DNA from: Alishewanella metallidurans
GTDB lineage: Bacteria > Pseudomonadota > Gammaproteobacteria > Enterobacterales > Alteromonadaceae
Reading direction: 5' to 3'
DNA: 64,000 bases
Assembly: GCF_036983985.1 (NCBI RefSeq)
Contig: NZ_JALAHQ010000001.1
Span: 186,001-250,000, forward strand
Each line of letters begins with the position of its first letter. Within the stretch, counting starts at the first letter, position 1. Shown in pieces: positions 1 through 9,783 of this stretch. The notes beneath the pieces are model-generated. The model did not search any database, was not told the DNA's origin, and worked only from the letters and a program-made list of their open reading frames with translations. A program made the position numbers and the translations under genes.

Positions 1-339
1 CCTTGCTCTGTTAAAGCTATTGCTGCTGAGCTAAACAAGCAATCGGCAGTGGCTTATACTACAGTGCAGACTTTGTGCCGTATTTTGCTCGACAAAGGCC
101 ATGTGCAATGCGAAAAACAAGGCAAAGCTTTTGTATATCAGGCGATAACAGTACAACAAGAAGCTCGTAGTCAGGCGTTAAGCACATTGTTACAGCGTTT
201 TTTTGCTGGTTCCCCAGAGTTACTGGCGCAGCACTTATTAGAACAACAAGCATTACCTGAAGCGTTGCAGCAAGATCTTCAGGCACAAATTGATGCAAAA
301 GCTCTTTTAGCTTCCGACAAGAACCAACAGGAATCCTGA
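1..339 (+). CDS. BlaI/MecI/CopY-family transcriptional repressor, 5'-truncated by window edge
   Basis: The reading frame is open from base 1 and ends with TGA at 337-339; the true start lies upstream of the window. The visible part contains the winged-helix recognition region (AYTTVQTL, then L-DKG-V), which is the hallmark of BlaI/MecI repressors. A helical C-terminal dimerisation region follows. In this family the repressor binds TACA/TGTA-type operators and is cleaved after the partner M56 peptidase senses a signal. The partner starts 2 bp downstream (342), so the two genes form an operon. The operator is not visible because the promoter lies outside the window. GTG at 49 is only an internal codon. 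The family call is firm; the regulon and signal are unknown. Confidence 0.85.
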   Translation, partial: PCSVKAIAAELNKQSAVAYTTVQTLCRILLDKGHVQCEKQGKAFVYQAITVQQEARSQALSTLLQRFFAGSPELLAQHLLEQQALPEALQQDLQAQIDAKALLASDKNQQES

Positions 340-341
340 GC

Positions 342-1889
342 ATGGTTGAATTCAGCTGGTTATTGTTTTACCTGTTGATTCATCTGGGGTTAGCGGCCGT
401 TACTATACCCTGGCTGTACTGGCTTAGCCAAAGTAAATGGCAGAGCGCACCACAATTTATGCTGCGCCTGTGGACAGCGTTAACGGTTATGCTGTTTATA
501 TTGCCTTTACTGATATTAATGCCAACCTCGGATAACAAAACAGAGCCACGCCTGTTCGATACAGATCTTGCAACAATGCAGCCAGAGTCCGCACAAACAA
601 CACAATTGCTGTCTGGCGAAGTGTATCCAGTAGAACGAACCACAGAAATAACTCAGCGCTGGGCGTTAACCCCGCAATTGCTGTACTTATTGTCACCGCC
701 AGTATGGCTTTTGTTACTATTACCTTTAGGTTGTTTGCTGCAGGGTTATCGTTTTTATCAGAGTTACCGGCTTAGCCGCACTTTATGGCGCCAGGCCGAG
801 CCGTTGTTTTTACCGGGTTATGAAGCTACTTCGCCTGCGTTATATCAGCACACGGGCATTGCTAGCGCTATGTTGCTGGGCTTACGCCATCCACGTATTG
901 TGTTACCGGCCAGTTGGCTTGGTAGCCTATCTGCAGAGCAGTTGCAACATGTAATTGTGCACGAACAGATGCACTGGCGGCGGCGGGATTTGCTGACGTT
1001 TTATCTGCAGCAACTGGCCGGCACGCTATGCTGTTGGAGCCCATGCTGGCGGCTATTATGCAGACAGTTAAATCGCTATCGTGAGCTAAGCTGTGATGCT
1101 GCTGTAGTTGCCGGGTTAAAGCAGCCCCACCGGTATGCTCAGACATTACTTGATTGCAATAAGAAAATAGCAAGCCCTGCCACGGCAGTACTGGCCATGT
1201 CATGGCAGCAACAGCCGCTGCTAGCCCAGCGCATTAACAATGTATTGCAAGGCACTAGCAAGCACGTAACCCCTTTGGCTGTCGTGATGATTACCGCGAT
1301 ATCTATGACACTGCTAATCACTTTTGCTATGGCGCAGCAATGGCAGGTTGCCCAACTACCAAAGCAGTTCGGCCAGGTTAAGCTAAGCCAGCTGGGGCAA
1401 TTAGATGAATTACTCGACAGTATTAAGCGGCAGGATGTAGCCAAAGTGCAGCAGTTGATTGCAAAAGGTTATCAACTGAATCACCCCATGCCCGGCGAAG
1501 GAACCGCACTGATGGTGGCGGTACGCCATGAAAACACCGAATTGGTAGATATTTTACTGCGCGGCGGAGCCGATGTTAATGTCAGTAGCAGAGGTGATGG
1601 CAATGCGTTGATTATTGCGGTGCAGCGGCGCAACCTTAAGCTGGCGCAACAGTTAGTCCAGGCTGGTGCTGATGTTAATGCTGTGGTGCTGGCAGATGAA
1701 ACGCCGTTGATTAACGCCAGCTACCTTGGCGACCTGCAGATGGTGCAATACCTGGTGGCTGTAGGTGCCATTGTTAATCTTAAAGTCGAGGCCACGCTGA
1801 TGGATGGCCGGGAGCTCAGATCGGCGCTTAATCGGGCTGCTACCGAAGAGGTTAGAGGCTACTTACTTCAGCAGGGAGCTCTTCTCTGA
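342..1889 (+). CDS. M56-family (BlaR1/MecR1-like) membrane metallopeptidase with C-terminal ankyrin repeats
   Basis: This is a 515-residue membrane protein. Hydrophobic segments lie near residues 5-30, 45-60, 110-135 and 310-328. The cytosolic zinc-peptidase motif HEQMH is at 207-211, and the downstream glutamate is in RELSCD (about 248). These features fit the M56 family, whose members transmit a signal by cleaving a BlaI-type repressor. The sensor part is not a penicillin-binding domain. Residues about 360-515 instead form four ankyrin-like repeats (units ending GADVN). That part follows the last membrane segment and would be extracytoplasmic in BlaR1 topology, suggesting it recognises a protein or wall fragment; this is inference. 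The gene is co-transcribed with the BlaI-type gene just upstream. beta-Lactam sensing is not supported by the sequence. Confidence 0.85.
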   Translation: MVEFSWLLFYLLIHLGLAAVTIPWLYWLSQSKWQSAPQFMLRLWTALTVMLFILPLLILMPTSDNKTEPRLFDTDLATMQPESAQTTQLLSGEVYPVERTTEITQRWALTPQLLYLLSPPVWLLLLLPLGCLLQGYRFYQSYRLSRTLWRQAEPLFLPGYEATSPALYQHTGIASAMLLGLRHPRIVLPASWLGSLSAEQLQHVIVHEQMHWRRRDLLTFYLQQLAGTLCCWSPCWRLLCRQLNRYRELSCDAAVVAGLKQPHRYAQTLLDCNKKIASPATAVLAMSWQQQPLLAQRINNVLQGTSKHVTPLAVVMITAISMTLLITFAMAQQWQVAQLPKQFGQVKLSQLGQLDELLDSIKRQDVAKVQQLIAKGYQLNHPMPGEGTALMVAVRHENTELVDILLRGGADVNVSSRGDGNALIIAVQRRNLKLAQQLVQAGADVNAVVLADETPLINASYLGDLQMVQYLVAVGAIVNLKVEATLMDGRELRSALNRAATEEVRGYLLQQGALL

Positions 1890-2010
1890 TGATTCGACGA
1901 TAACTCTAGCAACCTTTCCAAAATATTAATTGATAACACGGGCCGTTTAAGCCTGCAGGCGAAGCTTTGCCTTGAACCCAGAATCAAAACATAATTTAGG
2001 AGCATAATTG

Positions 2011-3249
2011 ATGAAAAAAATACTGTTAAGCCTGCTTGGTATTATATTTGTTGCCGCATTAGTGCTTGCGGGTTACTGGTTTTCAGGCTGGCTAGCATTA
2101 CCTGAAAAAGTGCCGCAGCAAAGTGAGGTGTATCAGCAAGACTTTGGTAATGCCGCTGAGCAGGCTATGGCTGAACTGGTGCTGGCCCAGCAACAGCAGC
2201 AGTTACCAGCAGTAACGGCAGCAGTTGCCTGGCGCGGGCAATTAGTTTGGGTAGGGGCTGCAGGCTATGCTGATCTCGCCAACCAAACCGCGGCTACCGT
2301 ACACAGCCAGTTTCGTATCGGCAGTACGTCAAAAGCAGTTACAGCAACAGCATTAGCCAGAGCAGTCGCAGCCGGCGAAATCGACCTTGATAGTCCAATT
2401 AGCCAGTATATGCCGCAGTTGCCTAATCCGGCATGGCAAAACTTTACTTTACGGCAATTGATGTCTCATACCGCTGGTTTACCAGGTTATAGCGAAAATA
2501 CCGACAGAATGGGGGCTATTAGAACCCTACTAAAGCAACGTAATTTTCCGGATGTGATAGATGCTCTGGCACTGTTTGATGACAGTGAGCTGTTGTTTAG
2601 TCCGGGTACAGATTTTCATTACAGCTCTTTTGATGTAAATCTGGCCAGTGCAGTACTGCAAAGTGCTATGCAACAACCCTTTTTGCAGTATCTGCAACAA
2701 GAAGTTAGTGAGCCACTGCAACTGGGTTCGTTGTCTGCTGACTATGCTGACCGGCTTTTACCGAACCGGGTAAGTTTTTATTTTAACCACGATGGTTATG
2801 CCAAACTACATTGGCCGGTAAACTTAAGCCAAAAATGGGCTGGTGGCGGCTTAATCGCCAGCTCTGCTGATCTGGCTCGATTGGGATCTGCCTGGTTTGA
2901 TGCGGATTTTATCCCTGCAGCGATACAACAAGAATTCTGGACACCGCAAAAACTCAGCAATGGCGAAGTTAATGAACAATTTTATGCCTTAGGTTGGCGA
3001 CACTTTTCACAGAATTACTTATTTTGTAACAAGCAGGATCCACTGAGCAGAACCATTAGTTTTGTCCATCATGGGGGCGTATCTGATGGGGCTCAAAGCT
3101 GGCTGGTACTGTATCCGGAACTACAACTGGTGGTTGCGATGAACGCTAACACAGTAAAAGAAAACTACTGTGATTTTGCCGGGCAGGCAGCACGTATCAC
3201 CCGGCCGTTTTTACAGCAGATAGCGCCAGACTGGCTAGTTCCCGAATAA
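2011..3249 (+). CDS. Serine hydrolase, beta-lactamase (class C-like / S12) fold, membrane-anchored
   Basis: About 412 residues with an N-terminal hydrophobic anchor (residues 4-28). The active-site SxxK motif is STSK at about 105-108, inside RIGSTSK. A Y-x-S/N-like element is present as HYSSFD, with Ser in place of the usual Asn. The third motif is VHHGG followed by a C-terminal strand. These are the elements of S12 peptidases, class C beta-lactamases and LACTB-like hydrolases. The ATG at 2011 is preferred over TTG at 2008 because AGGAG lies 8 bases upstream. It sits 120 bp downstream of the BlaI/M56 pair and faces the same way, so it could be a target of that regulator (inference). The substrate is unknown; a peptidase or esterase role is as likely as beta-lactam hydrolysis. 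Confidence 0.82.
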   Translation: MKKILLSLLGIIFVAALVLAGYWFSGWLALPEKVPQQSEVYQQDFGNAAEQAMAELVLAQQQQQLPAVTAAVAWRGQLVWVGAAGYADLANQTAATVHSQFRIGSTSKAVTATALARAVAAGEIDLDSPISQYMPQLPNPAWQNFTLRQLMSHTAGLPGYSENTDRMGAIRTLLKQRNFPDVIDALALFDDSELLFSPGTDFHYSSFDVNLASAVLQSAMQQPFLQYLQQEVSEPLQLGSLSADYADRLLPNRVSFYFNHDGYAKLHWPVNLSQKWAGGGLIASSADLARLGSAWFDADFIPAAIQQEFWTPQKLSNGEVNEQFYALGWRHFSQNYLFCNKQDPLSRTISFVHHGGVSDGAQSWLVLYPELQLVVAMNANTVKENYCDFAGQAARITRPFLQQIAPDWLVPE

Positions 3250-3266
3250 ACTGGATAGCATATGTG

Positions 3267-3296
3267 AAGGCAGGTACTAAAAACGTATACTGCCTT
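3267..3296. terminator. Hairpin between convergent serine-hydrolase genes
   Basis: AAGGCAG...CTGCCTT arms flank an A-rich loop, and GTAC/GTAT pairing extends the stem with a small bulge. It lies between the stop codons at 3249 and 3313, where a shared terminator is expected. No long T-run follows on either strand, so the call is weak. Confidence 0.4.
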
Positions 3297-3312
3297 AAAT
3301 CAGATCAGCAAA

Positions 3313-4539
3313 CTAAAGCCAAACTAACTTTGTGGCAATCTGCTTCATTGCTGCAGCCGCTTTGTCGTCTACACCCCGGTTCATCAGAATAATAAAACCG
3401 TCTTTGCTACTGCGGTCAAAATAAAGCGCGGTAAAGACACCTAAGTCTGAACCCATATGGCCTGTTAAGCCCATTTCATTGTCTCGCCAGAAAAAACGTT
3501 GATTAGCAGAAACTGACTCTGGCAGTTGTAAGCTAAACATTTCGTTATACGTAGCGTTTGATAATAAAGGACGACCAGCACTGTCCTGATTGTTCAGTAT
3601 GGCAACCAGAAACTGACTCAATTCGTTGATGCTACTGCGAACACCTCCGTCCGGGTATTGTGGGTTACCGAAATGCGGGTAAGGTTTAAAGCTTTTGTAT
3701 TTTGCAGGCGGATCAATATAACGGCTAATCAGGTAGTTTAGGCGTGGCGACTCCGTATCCGCGCAAAGGAACAAATAAGGCACACATTGTTCTATTTCAT
3801 AAGGTACTGCGACAGTTTCCAGGGCTACATCATGCAGCAACCAGCTGGTATGGGGCATCGCCAAAGCCGGAAACAAATTAGCTTTACTATACTGCGCCAG
3901 CGACATGCCTGTCGTCGCTTCGACCAGATAGCCGGCAAGCCCTGCGGCTAAATTACTGTACTGGCGTTTTTCACCGGGTAACTGCAGCAAAAAATGTTCA
4001 CCTTGCCGGTAATTATTGCCATCAGCTAACAGCAGGCTGGTTAGATGTTGCTCTAAGGAGATAGCTGAGTCCTGGTTTTCTGCATAACTGTTGATGTCAT
4101 AAAAATCGGCAATGCCAGATGAGTGGCTGGCCAAATGGCGCAAGGTTATTTTTTCCTCTGTAGTATGGGGATTATCGACCTTGAATGGCAGGTAGTTATT
4201 AATATTTTGCTCCAAATCGAGCTTACCCTGATCCACCAGTTGCAGCAGCACAAGGCCCATGATGGGTTTACTGATCGATGCCAGATTAAATAAGGTGTCT
4301 TTGGTTACCGGCGCGCCGGTTTCAATATTGGCTTTGCCATAAGTTTGCAGCAATACCGTCTGACCATTTTTAATCCGCGCAATCGCAAGGCCGGGTATAG
4401 CGGCCTCTTCCATCAGGGCGGGTAAGTACAGCTCCAGCTCGGCTATATTCTGGCTGACGTTTTGCTGCTTAGGCAGTACAAACCATAGTGCGGCTATGGC
4501 AGAGAACAGCACGATGACAAATCCACAGAATTTTTTCAT
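3313..4539 (-). CDS. Serine hydrolase, beta-lactamase (S12) fold
   Basis: This is a 408-residue protein with an N-terminal membrane segment or signal (residues 4-22). The catalytic SxxK is SISK at 88-91. A clear YSN motif (QYSNLAAG) follows, and near the C-terminus a GHMGSD element replaces the usual KTG/HxG box. It belongs to the same broad family as the convergent gene at 2011-3249 but is clearly divergent in sequence, so it is not a recent duplicate. It probably acts in the periplasm on a peptide, D-amino-acid peptide or ester. Family assignment is secure; the substrate is not known. Confidence 0.85.
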   Translation of the reverse strand: MKKFCGFVIVLFSAIAALWFVLPKQQNVSQNIAELELYLPALMEEAAIPGLAIARIKNGQTVLLQTYGKANIETGAPVTKDTLFNLASISKPIMGLVLLQLVDQGKLDLEQNINNYLPFKVDNPHTTEEKITLRHLASHSSGIADFYDINSYAENQDSAISLEQHLTSLLLADGNNYRQGEHFLLQLPGEKRQYSNLAAGLAGYLVEATTGMSLAQYSKANLFPALAMPHTSWLLHDVALETVAVPYEIEQCVPYLFLCADTESPRLNYLISRYIDPPAKYKSFKPYPHFGNPQYPDGGVRSSINELSQFLVAILNNQDSAGRPLLSNATYNEMFSLQLPESVSANQRFFWRDNEMGLTGHMGSDLGVFTALYFDRSSKDGFIILMNRGVDDKAAAAMKQIATKLVWL

Positions 4540-4730
4540 TCACATCAATCCTTTAGTTATAGAAATTAGGGATTTGCAAATAATACGCCATAGCGATAAT
4601 TCATATAACGCTTTGAAATTAATCTGGTTTATGTTTTCATCTTCGTAAGATAAACCGTGGCTTTGACTATTAGTTAGTGAAAATGCATACCGTTAAGGCA
4701 GGTTCACCTGCTGGCAATACAACGCGGATA

Positions 4731-4755
4731 AAAAAGGCGGCCATCAGGCCGCCTT
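4731..4755 (-). terminator. Rho-independent terminator of valS
   Basis: A perfect 9-bp stem (AAGGCGGCC / GGCCGCCTT) with a 4-base loop spans 4734-4755. On the minus strand it is followed by a run of T. It lies 27 bp past the valS stop codon. Confidence 0.85.
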
Positions 4756-4781
4756 AGTAGTCGTGTAGAAACTCGCTTGGC

Positions 4782-7637
4782 TTACAGCGCGGCGATTTCG
4801 GCTTGCTGGGCTTGCAGCTTCGCTACTGCCTGTTCCAGTTCAGCCTGTTTGGCGCGTTCTTTTTCCAATACCGCTTCCGGCGCTTTGGCCACAAAGCCTT
4901 CGTTGGCCAGTTTACCGGCGACGCGGGATAGCTCTTGCTGGGTTTTCTCCAGCTGCTTGGCGATACGGCTCAGCTCGGCATCTTTATCAATTAAACCCGC
5001 CATCGGGATTAACAGATCCATGCTGCCGATAAGCTGGGCGGCGCTGGCTGGTGCTTGCTCACCGGTTTGCAGCACGGTGATGTTTTCCAGCTTAGCCAGG
5101 TTCATCAGAAAGCTTTGGTTTTCGTTTAAGCGGCGCTGCTCTTCGCTGCTGACGTTACGCAGCAAAATGCTCAGCGGTTTACTGGGCGCGATATTCATCT
5201 CACCACGTACGTTACGGATAGCCGTGATCACTGCTTTTAACCATTCCAGATCGTTAGTTGCGGTGGCATCAATCAGGCTTTCATCTGCTGTAGGATACGC
5301 CTGCAGCATAATGCTGTCTGCGGTAATAGCACACAGCGGCTTCACCGCTTGCCAGATGGTTTCGGTGATAAACGGCATTATCGGGTGCATTAAACGCAGC
5401 AGGCTTTCCAGTACTGTTACCAGCGTATGGCGGGTAGCACGTTGCTGAGCTTCGTTGCCTTTAAATAATACCGGTTTAGTTAGCTCTAAATACCAGTCGC
5501 AGAATTGGTTCCAGGTAAACTCGTACAAAGCGGTTGCAGCCAAATCAAAGCGGTAGCTGTCAATATATTGCCTTACTTGCGTCACCGTGCCTTGGTACTG
5601 GGCTAATATCCATTTATCGGCAAGGGATAACTGCATGTCGCCACCGGCAAAACCACAATCTTGCTGTTCGGTATTCATTAATACATAGCGACTGGCATTC
5701 CATAATTTATTGCAGAAATTACGGTAACCATCTAAGCGTTTCATATCCCAGTTAATGTCGCGACCGGTAGAGGCTAATGCGGCTAAAGTAAAACGCAAAG
5801 CGTCAGTGCCACAGGCGGTAATACCGTCTGGAAATTGCTTTTCTGTTGCCTTAGCAATTTTTTCCGCTAAGTGTGGCTGCATCATATTGCTGGTACGTTT
5901 TTCCAGTAGGTCTGGCAGCGTAATACCGTCAATCATGTCTAATGGATCAACCACGTTACCCTTAGATTTTGACATTTTATCGCCATTTTCATCGCGAATA
6001 AGGCCAGTGACATACACGGTTTTAAACGGAACTTGCGGTTTACCGTTTTCGTCTTTAACAAAGTGCATGGTCATCATAATCATCCGGGCTACCCAGAAGA
6101 AAATAATGTCAAAACCGGTTACTAGTACGTTAGTCGGGTGGAAAGTGCGCAGAGCATCGGTGTTTTCTGGCCAGCCTAAGGTAGAAAAGGTCCATAGCGC
6201 CGAGCTAAACCAAGTGTCTAGTACGTCGTTGTCTTGCTGTAAGTTAACGCTATCAGCCAGTTGATGCTTGGCACGAACTTCGGCTTCGCTGCGACCAACG
6301 TAGACTTTACCTGTTTCGTCATACCAAGCGGGAATGCGATGGCCCCACCACAGCTGGCGAGAAATACACCAATCTTGAATATCGCGCATCCAACTGTAAT
6401 ACATGTTTTCGTATTGCTTGGGTACAAATTCAATTTGACCAGTTTCAACCGCTTCAGTGGCAGTTTTAGCCAATGGTGCAACTCGTACATACCATTGGTC
6501 GGTTAATAGCGGTTCAATCACCACTCCGCTTCTGTCGCCATACGGCAGCGTATTGTTATGATCCTCTACTTTTTCTAACAAACCGGCTGCGTCAAATGCC
6601 GCAACAATGGCTTTACGCGCAGCGTAACGGTCTAAGCCTTGGTATTCGGCAGGGATAGCCGCTGTTAATGCTGGATTAGCTTCACCATTAGGGTGAAAAC
6701 ACTCGCCTTCGCTGCGAATAGTGGCGTCGGGCGTTAAAATGTTAATCATTGGCAGTTGGTTACGTTTACCGACTTCATAATCGTTAAAATCATGAGCTGG
6801 GGTAATTTTTACGCAGCCAGTGCCTTTTTCCATATCGGCGTGTTCGTCAGCCACAATAGGAATACGGCGATTTACTAACGGTAGCAGTATTTCTTTGCCA
6901 ATTAAGGCTTTATAGCGCTCGTCTTCTGAATTTACCGCCACGCCGGTGTCACCAAGCATGGTTTCTGGGCGCGTGGTGGCGACCACTAAATAATCTTTGC
7001 CATCTGCGGTTGTTGCGCCATCTGCCAATGGGTAGCGTAAGTGCCACATCTGGCCTTTTTGTTCTTTGTTTTCTACTTCTAAATCGGAAATAGCGGTATG
7101 CAGTTTAGGGTCCCAGTTTACTAAGCGCTTACCACGGTAAATAAGGTCGTCATCAAATAAGCGTACAAACACTTCTTGTACGGCATTAGATAAGCCGTCG
7201 TCCATGGTAAAACGTTCGCGTTCCCAGTCTACCGAGTTACCTAAACGGCGCATTTGCGAGGTAATAGTGCCGCCAGATTCGGCCTTCCAATCCCAGACTT
7301 TTTCAATAAAGGCGGCGCGGCCTAATTGGTGCCGCCCAGGTAATCCTTCAGCTGCTAGCTTACGCTCAACTACCATTTGCGTGGCAATGCCAGCGTGGTC
7401 GGTGCCTACTTGCCATAGCGTATTTTTGCCCTGCATGCGCTGGTAACGGGTTAGGGCATCCATAATGGTTTGCTGAAAAGCGTGGCCCATGTGTAAGCTG
7501 CCGGTTACGTTTGGCGGCGGGATCATAATGCAGTAGTTGCCGTGGCTTTCATCGCCGCTTGGCTTAAAGTAGCCTTTGGCTTCCCATGCGTTGTACATGG
7601 CTTGTTCTATTTCACTGGGGTTAAACGTCTTTTCCAT
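4782..7637 (-). CDS. valS: Valyl-tRNA synthetase
   Basis: This cytosolic class I aminoacyl-tRNA synthetase charges tRNA-Val. It is 951 residues long, the usual length for the family. The HIGH signature is HMGH at residues 49-52 and KMSKS is at about 554-558 (GDKMSKSKGN). The CP1 editing domain lies between them. The anticodon-binding domain and a C-terminal coiled coil (about 885-951) follow. It is the first of the minus-strand block pepA-holC-valS, 14 bp downstream of holC, the conserved gammaproteobacterial order. A strong terminator follows at 4731-4755. The long antisense frames here are shadows. Confidence 0.99.
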   Translation of the reverse strand: MEKTFNPSEIEQAMYNAWEAKGYFKPSGDESHGNYCIMIPPPNVTGSLHMGHAFQQTIMDALTRYQRMQGKNTLWQVGTDHAGIATQMVVERKLAAEGLPGRHQLGRAAFIEKVWDWKAESGGTITSQMRRLGNSVDWERERFTMDDGLSNAVQEVFVRLFDDDLIYRGKRLVNWDPKLHTAISDLEVENKEQKGQMWHLRYPLADGATTADGKDYLVVATTRPETMLGDTGVAVNSEDERYKALIGKEILLPLVNRRIPIVADEHADMEKGTGCVKITPAHDFNDYEVGKRNQLPMINILTPDATIRSEGECFHPNGEANPALTAAIPAEYQGLDRYAARKAIVAAFDAAGLLEKVEDHNNTLPYGDRSGVVIEPLLTDQWYVRVAPLAKTATEAVETGQIEFVPKQYENMYYSWMRDIQDWCISRQLWWGHRIPAWYDETGKVYVGRSEAEVRAKHQLADSVNLQQDNDVLDTWFSSALWTFSTLGWPENTDALRTFHPTNVLVTGFDIIFFWVARMIMMTMHFVKDENGKPQVPFKTVYVTGLIRDENGDKMSKSKGNVVDPLDMIDGITLPDLLEKRTSNMMQPHLAEKIAKATEKQFPDGITACGTDALRFTLAALASTGRDINWDMKRLDGYRNFCNKLWNASRYVLMNTEQQDCGFAGGDMQLSLADKWILAQYQGTVTQVRQYIDSYRFDLAATALYEFTWNQFCDWYLELTKPVLFKGNEAQQRATRHTLVTVLESLLRLMHPIMPFITETIWQAVKPLCAITADSIMLQAYPTADESLIDATATNDLEWLKAVITAIRNVRGEMNIAPSKPLSILLRNVSSEEQRRLNENQSFLMNLAKLENITVLQTGEQAPASAAQLIGSMDLLIPMAGLIDKDAELSRIAKQLEKTQQELSRVAGKLANEGFVAKAPEAVLEKERAKQAELEQAVAKLQAQQAEIAAL

Positions 7638-7651
7638 GATTATACCTGTAC

Positions 7652-8095
7652 TCAGCGCTGGGTAATGGTTTGCGGATTAATACCAAGCTGCCGATATTGC
7701 TTAAAACGCTCTCGCGCTTGCACTTTTAGGTGCTCAGCGGCGGGAACAAATTCGATAATGTGTGAAAAACGGTTAGCAAAGGCCGGAACAGTGTCGGCTA
7801 AATTGATTAGCACATTGCGGTTTTGCCTCGGGGCTTGCCAGCTAATTTCTACTGGTGCGCCGTACTTTGGGCCTTCACCGCTTAGGTTATGCGGCACAAA
7901 ACGCTCGGCATCAAATTGCCAGAGTAATTCGTCAAATGCTTCGGCCTGTTGTTGGTCGGCAGTATAAACGAAAATGCGTTGCTTAGCGCGGTACAAGTCA
8001 GCACAAAGCTGGCAGGCTAAAGCAAAATGAGCTGGCGTTGGGCTCAGCTCATTTTGCTCGGCGCTGTTGTCTAAGACATAAAAGCTAACCTGCAT
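7652..8095 (-). CDS. holC: DNA polymerase III chi subunit
   Basis: At 147 residues this is the same length as the E. coli chi protein. It has the family pattern of an N-terminal F-x-L strand (VSFYVLD), a central Y-T-A-D-x-Q-Q-A-E-x-F-D-x-x-L-W segment, and a late H-x-x-E-F-V element. Chi links the clamp loader, through psi, to single-stranded DNA-binding protein. It sits between pepA and valS as in many gammaproteobacteria. Its start codon overlaps the pepA stop by one base (TAATG), indicating translational coupling. Confidence 0.95.
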   Translation of the reverse strand: MQVSFYVLDNSAEQNELSPTPAHFALACQLCADLYRAKQRIFVYTADQQQAEAFDELLWQFDAERFVPHNLSGEGPKYGAPVEISWQAPRQNRNVLINLADTVPAFANRFSHIIEFVPAAEHLKVQARERFKQYRQLGINPQTITQR

Positions 8096-9600
8096 TAATT
8101 ATCCTGTTGCTGCGCAACCCGATTAATTAAAAACTGGGTAAGCATTGGCACCGGGCGGCCAGTAGCGCCCTTATCTTTGCCACTACGCCATGCTGTACCA
8201 GCAATGTCTAAGTGTGCCCAGTTATATTTACGGGTGAAGCGGGATAAAAAGCACGCTGCAGTGATAGTACCGGCAGCACGGCCGCCTAAGTTACTAAAGT
8301 CGGCGAATGGGCTTTCTAATTGATCTTGATAGTCATCCCACAATGGCAAGCGCCACGCGCGGTCGCCACTTTGTTCTGACGCATTTAAAATTTCATGCGC
8401 CAATGGATTATGGTTACTTAGCAAGCCAGTAGCATGTTTGCCTAAGGCCACCACGCAAGCACCAGTTAAGGTAGCAACGTCAATCACCAGTTCGGGGTCA
8501 AAGCGTTCAACATAGGTTAGTGCGTCGCACAGCACTAAGCGACCTTCTGCGTCAGTGTTTAGCACTTCTACTGTTTGGCCTGACATAGTAGTTAAAATGT
8601 CACCTGGGCGATAAGCATTAGCATCGGGCATATTTTCTGCTGCGGCTAATACGGCAACAATATTAAGCGGTAAATTTAAGTTAACCACCGCGTGCATAGT
8701 GCCAAATACTGAGGCTGCCCCGCACATATCGTATTTCATTTCGTCCATGGCTTCGCCGGGCTTTAAACTAATGCCGCCGGAGTCGAAGGTTAGGCCTTTG
8801 CCAACCAGTACTATAGGTGCGCTGTCGTTATCGGCGCCGCTATATTTGATGACTGCCATACGAGGGCCGTTGATAGAACCACGACCTACGGCCAAGTAAG
8901 AATTCATGCCATGTGCAGCTAGCTCTTCTGGGCCAAGAATTTCAACGCTAACTTTGCTTGAGTGCTCCGCCAGCAGCTGTGCTTGCTCGGCCAGATACTG
9001 CGGAGTGCAGATGTTGGGTGGCATATTGCTAACGTCTTTACACTGTTTGATGCCTGCAGCAATGGCTAAACCGTGCTCTACGGCTTTTTCGCCAATGCTT
9101 AGGTCGCGCCTAGTGGGTACGTTAAATACCATTTTGCGCAGTGGGCGCCGGGCTTCGTCTTTTTTACTTTTTAAGCGGTCAAATACATACAGGCAATCTA
9201 GTGTGGTTTCTACGGCGTGACGTACTTTCCAGTAGGTATCGCGGCCTTTTACGTGTAGCTCAGATAAAAAGCATACCGCTTCCATCGAACCTGTGTCGTT
9301 TAGCGTGCTGATGGTTTTACTAAGAATTTGCCGATATTGACGTTCGTCTAGTTCACGCTCTTTGCCACAGCCAACTAATAGTACGCGTTCGCTTAATACG
9401 TTAGGTACATGGTGTAACAGTAAGGTTTGCCCCGATTTTCCTTCTAAATCGCCTCGGCGCAGTAAATTACTAATATAACCTTCACTGATTTTATCCAGTT
9501 GTTCTGCCACGGCGGAAAGACGGCGCGGTTCATATACGCCCACCACAATGCATGCACTGCGTTGTTTTTCCGGACTTCCGCTTTTTACGCTGAACTCCAT
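8095..9600 (-). CDS. pepA: Leucyl aminopeptidase (M17)
   Basis: At 501 residues this is the standard M17 length. The signature NTDAEGRL is at about 347-354, and the metal- and substrate-binding region (VGKGLTFDSGG) precedes it. PepA is a hexameric cytosolic dizinc aminopeptidase that removes N-terminal residues. In enterobacteria it also binds DNA (Xer recombination, carAB control). It is the first gene of the pepA-holC-valS block. The intergenic region to divergent lptF (9601-9783) should hold both promoters. The identification is secure. Confidence 0.98.
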   Translation of the reverse strand: MEFSVKSGSPEKQRSACIVVGVYEPRRLSAVAEQLDKISEGYISNLLRRGDLEGKSGQTLLLHHVPNVLSERVLLVGCGKERELDERQYRQILSKTISTLNDTGSMEAVCFLSELHVKGRDTYWKVRHAVETTLDCLYVFDRLKSKKDEARRPLRKMVFNVPTRRDLSIGEKAVEHGLAIAAGIKQCKDVSNMPPNICTPQYLAEQAQLLAEHSSKVSVEILGPEELAAHGMNSYLAVGRGSINGPRMAVIKYSGADNDSAPIVLVGKGLTFDSGGISLKPGEAMDEMKYDMCGAASVFGTMHAVVNLNLPLNIVAVLAAAENMPDANAYRPGDILTTMSGQTVEVLNTDAEGRLVLCDALTYVERFDPELVIDVATLTGACVVALGKHATGLLSNHNPLAHEILNASEQSGDRAWRLPLWDDYQDQLESPFADFSNLGGRAAGTITAACFLSRFTRKYNWAHLDIAGTAWRSGKDKGATGRPVPMLTQFLINRVAQQQDN

Positions 9601-9783
9601 ACCAACTCCTGATTCTAATAGACTGTGCTAGCATAGCCTGCACATTAATAGCCAAATTCTACCGCGAATTTATAAAAAAGCTCGGTTTTCTATGCTATTT
9701 GGACGATAATAATCGTTATAAATATCAAGTTTACTGCAAAATCGCCAGGGTTCCAGCAAAAAGGCCAGTTATTAGGGGGCGTT

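Noticed and set aside
342..1889. BlaR1/MecR1 beta-lactam sensor
   Set aside because: No penicillin-binding SxxK sensor domain is present; the C-terminal part is ankyrin repeats.
4777..5448. Long open frame on the plus strand antisense to valS, 223 codons
   Set aside because: It lies wholly within valS, is Ser/Ala/Cys-rich as expected for a mirror frame, and has no family resemblance.
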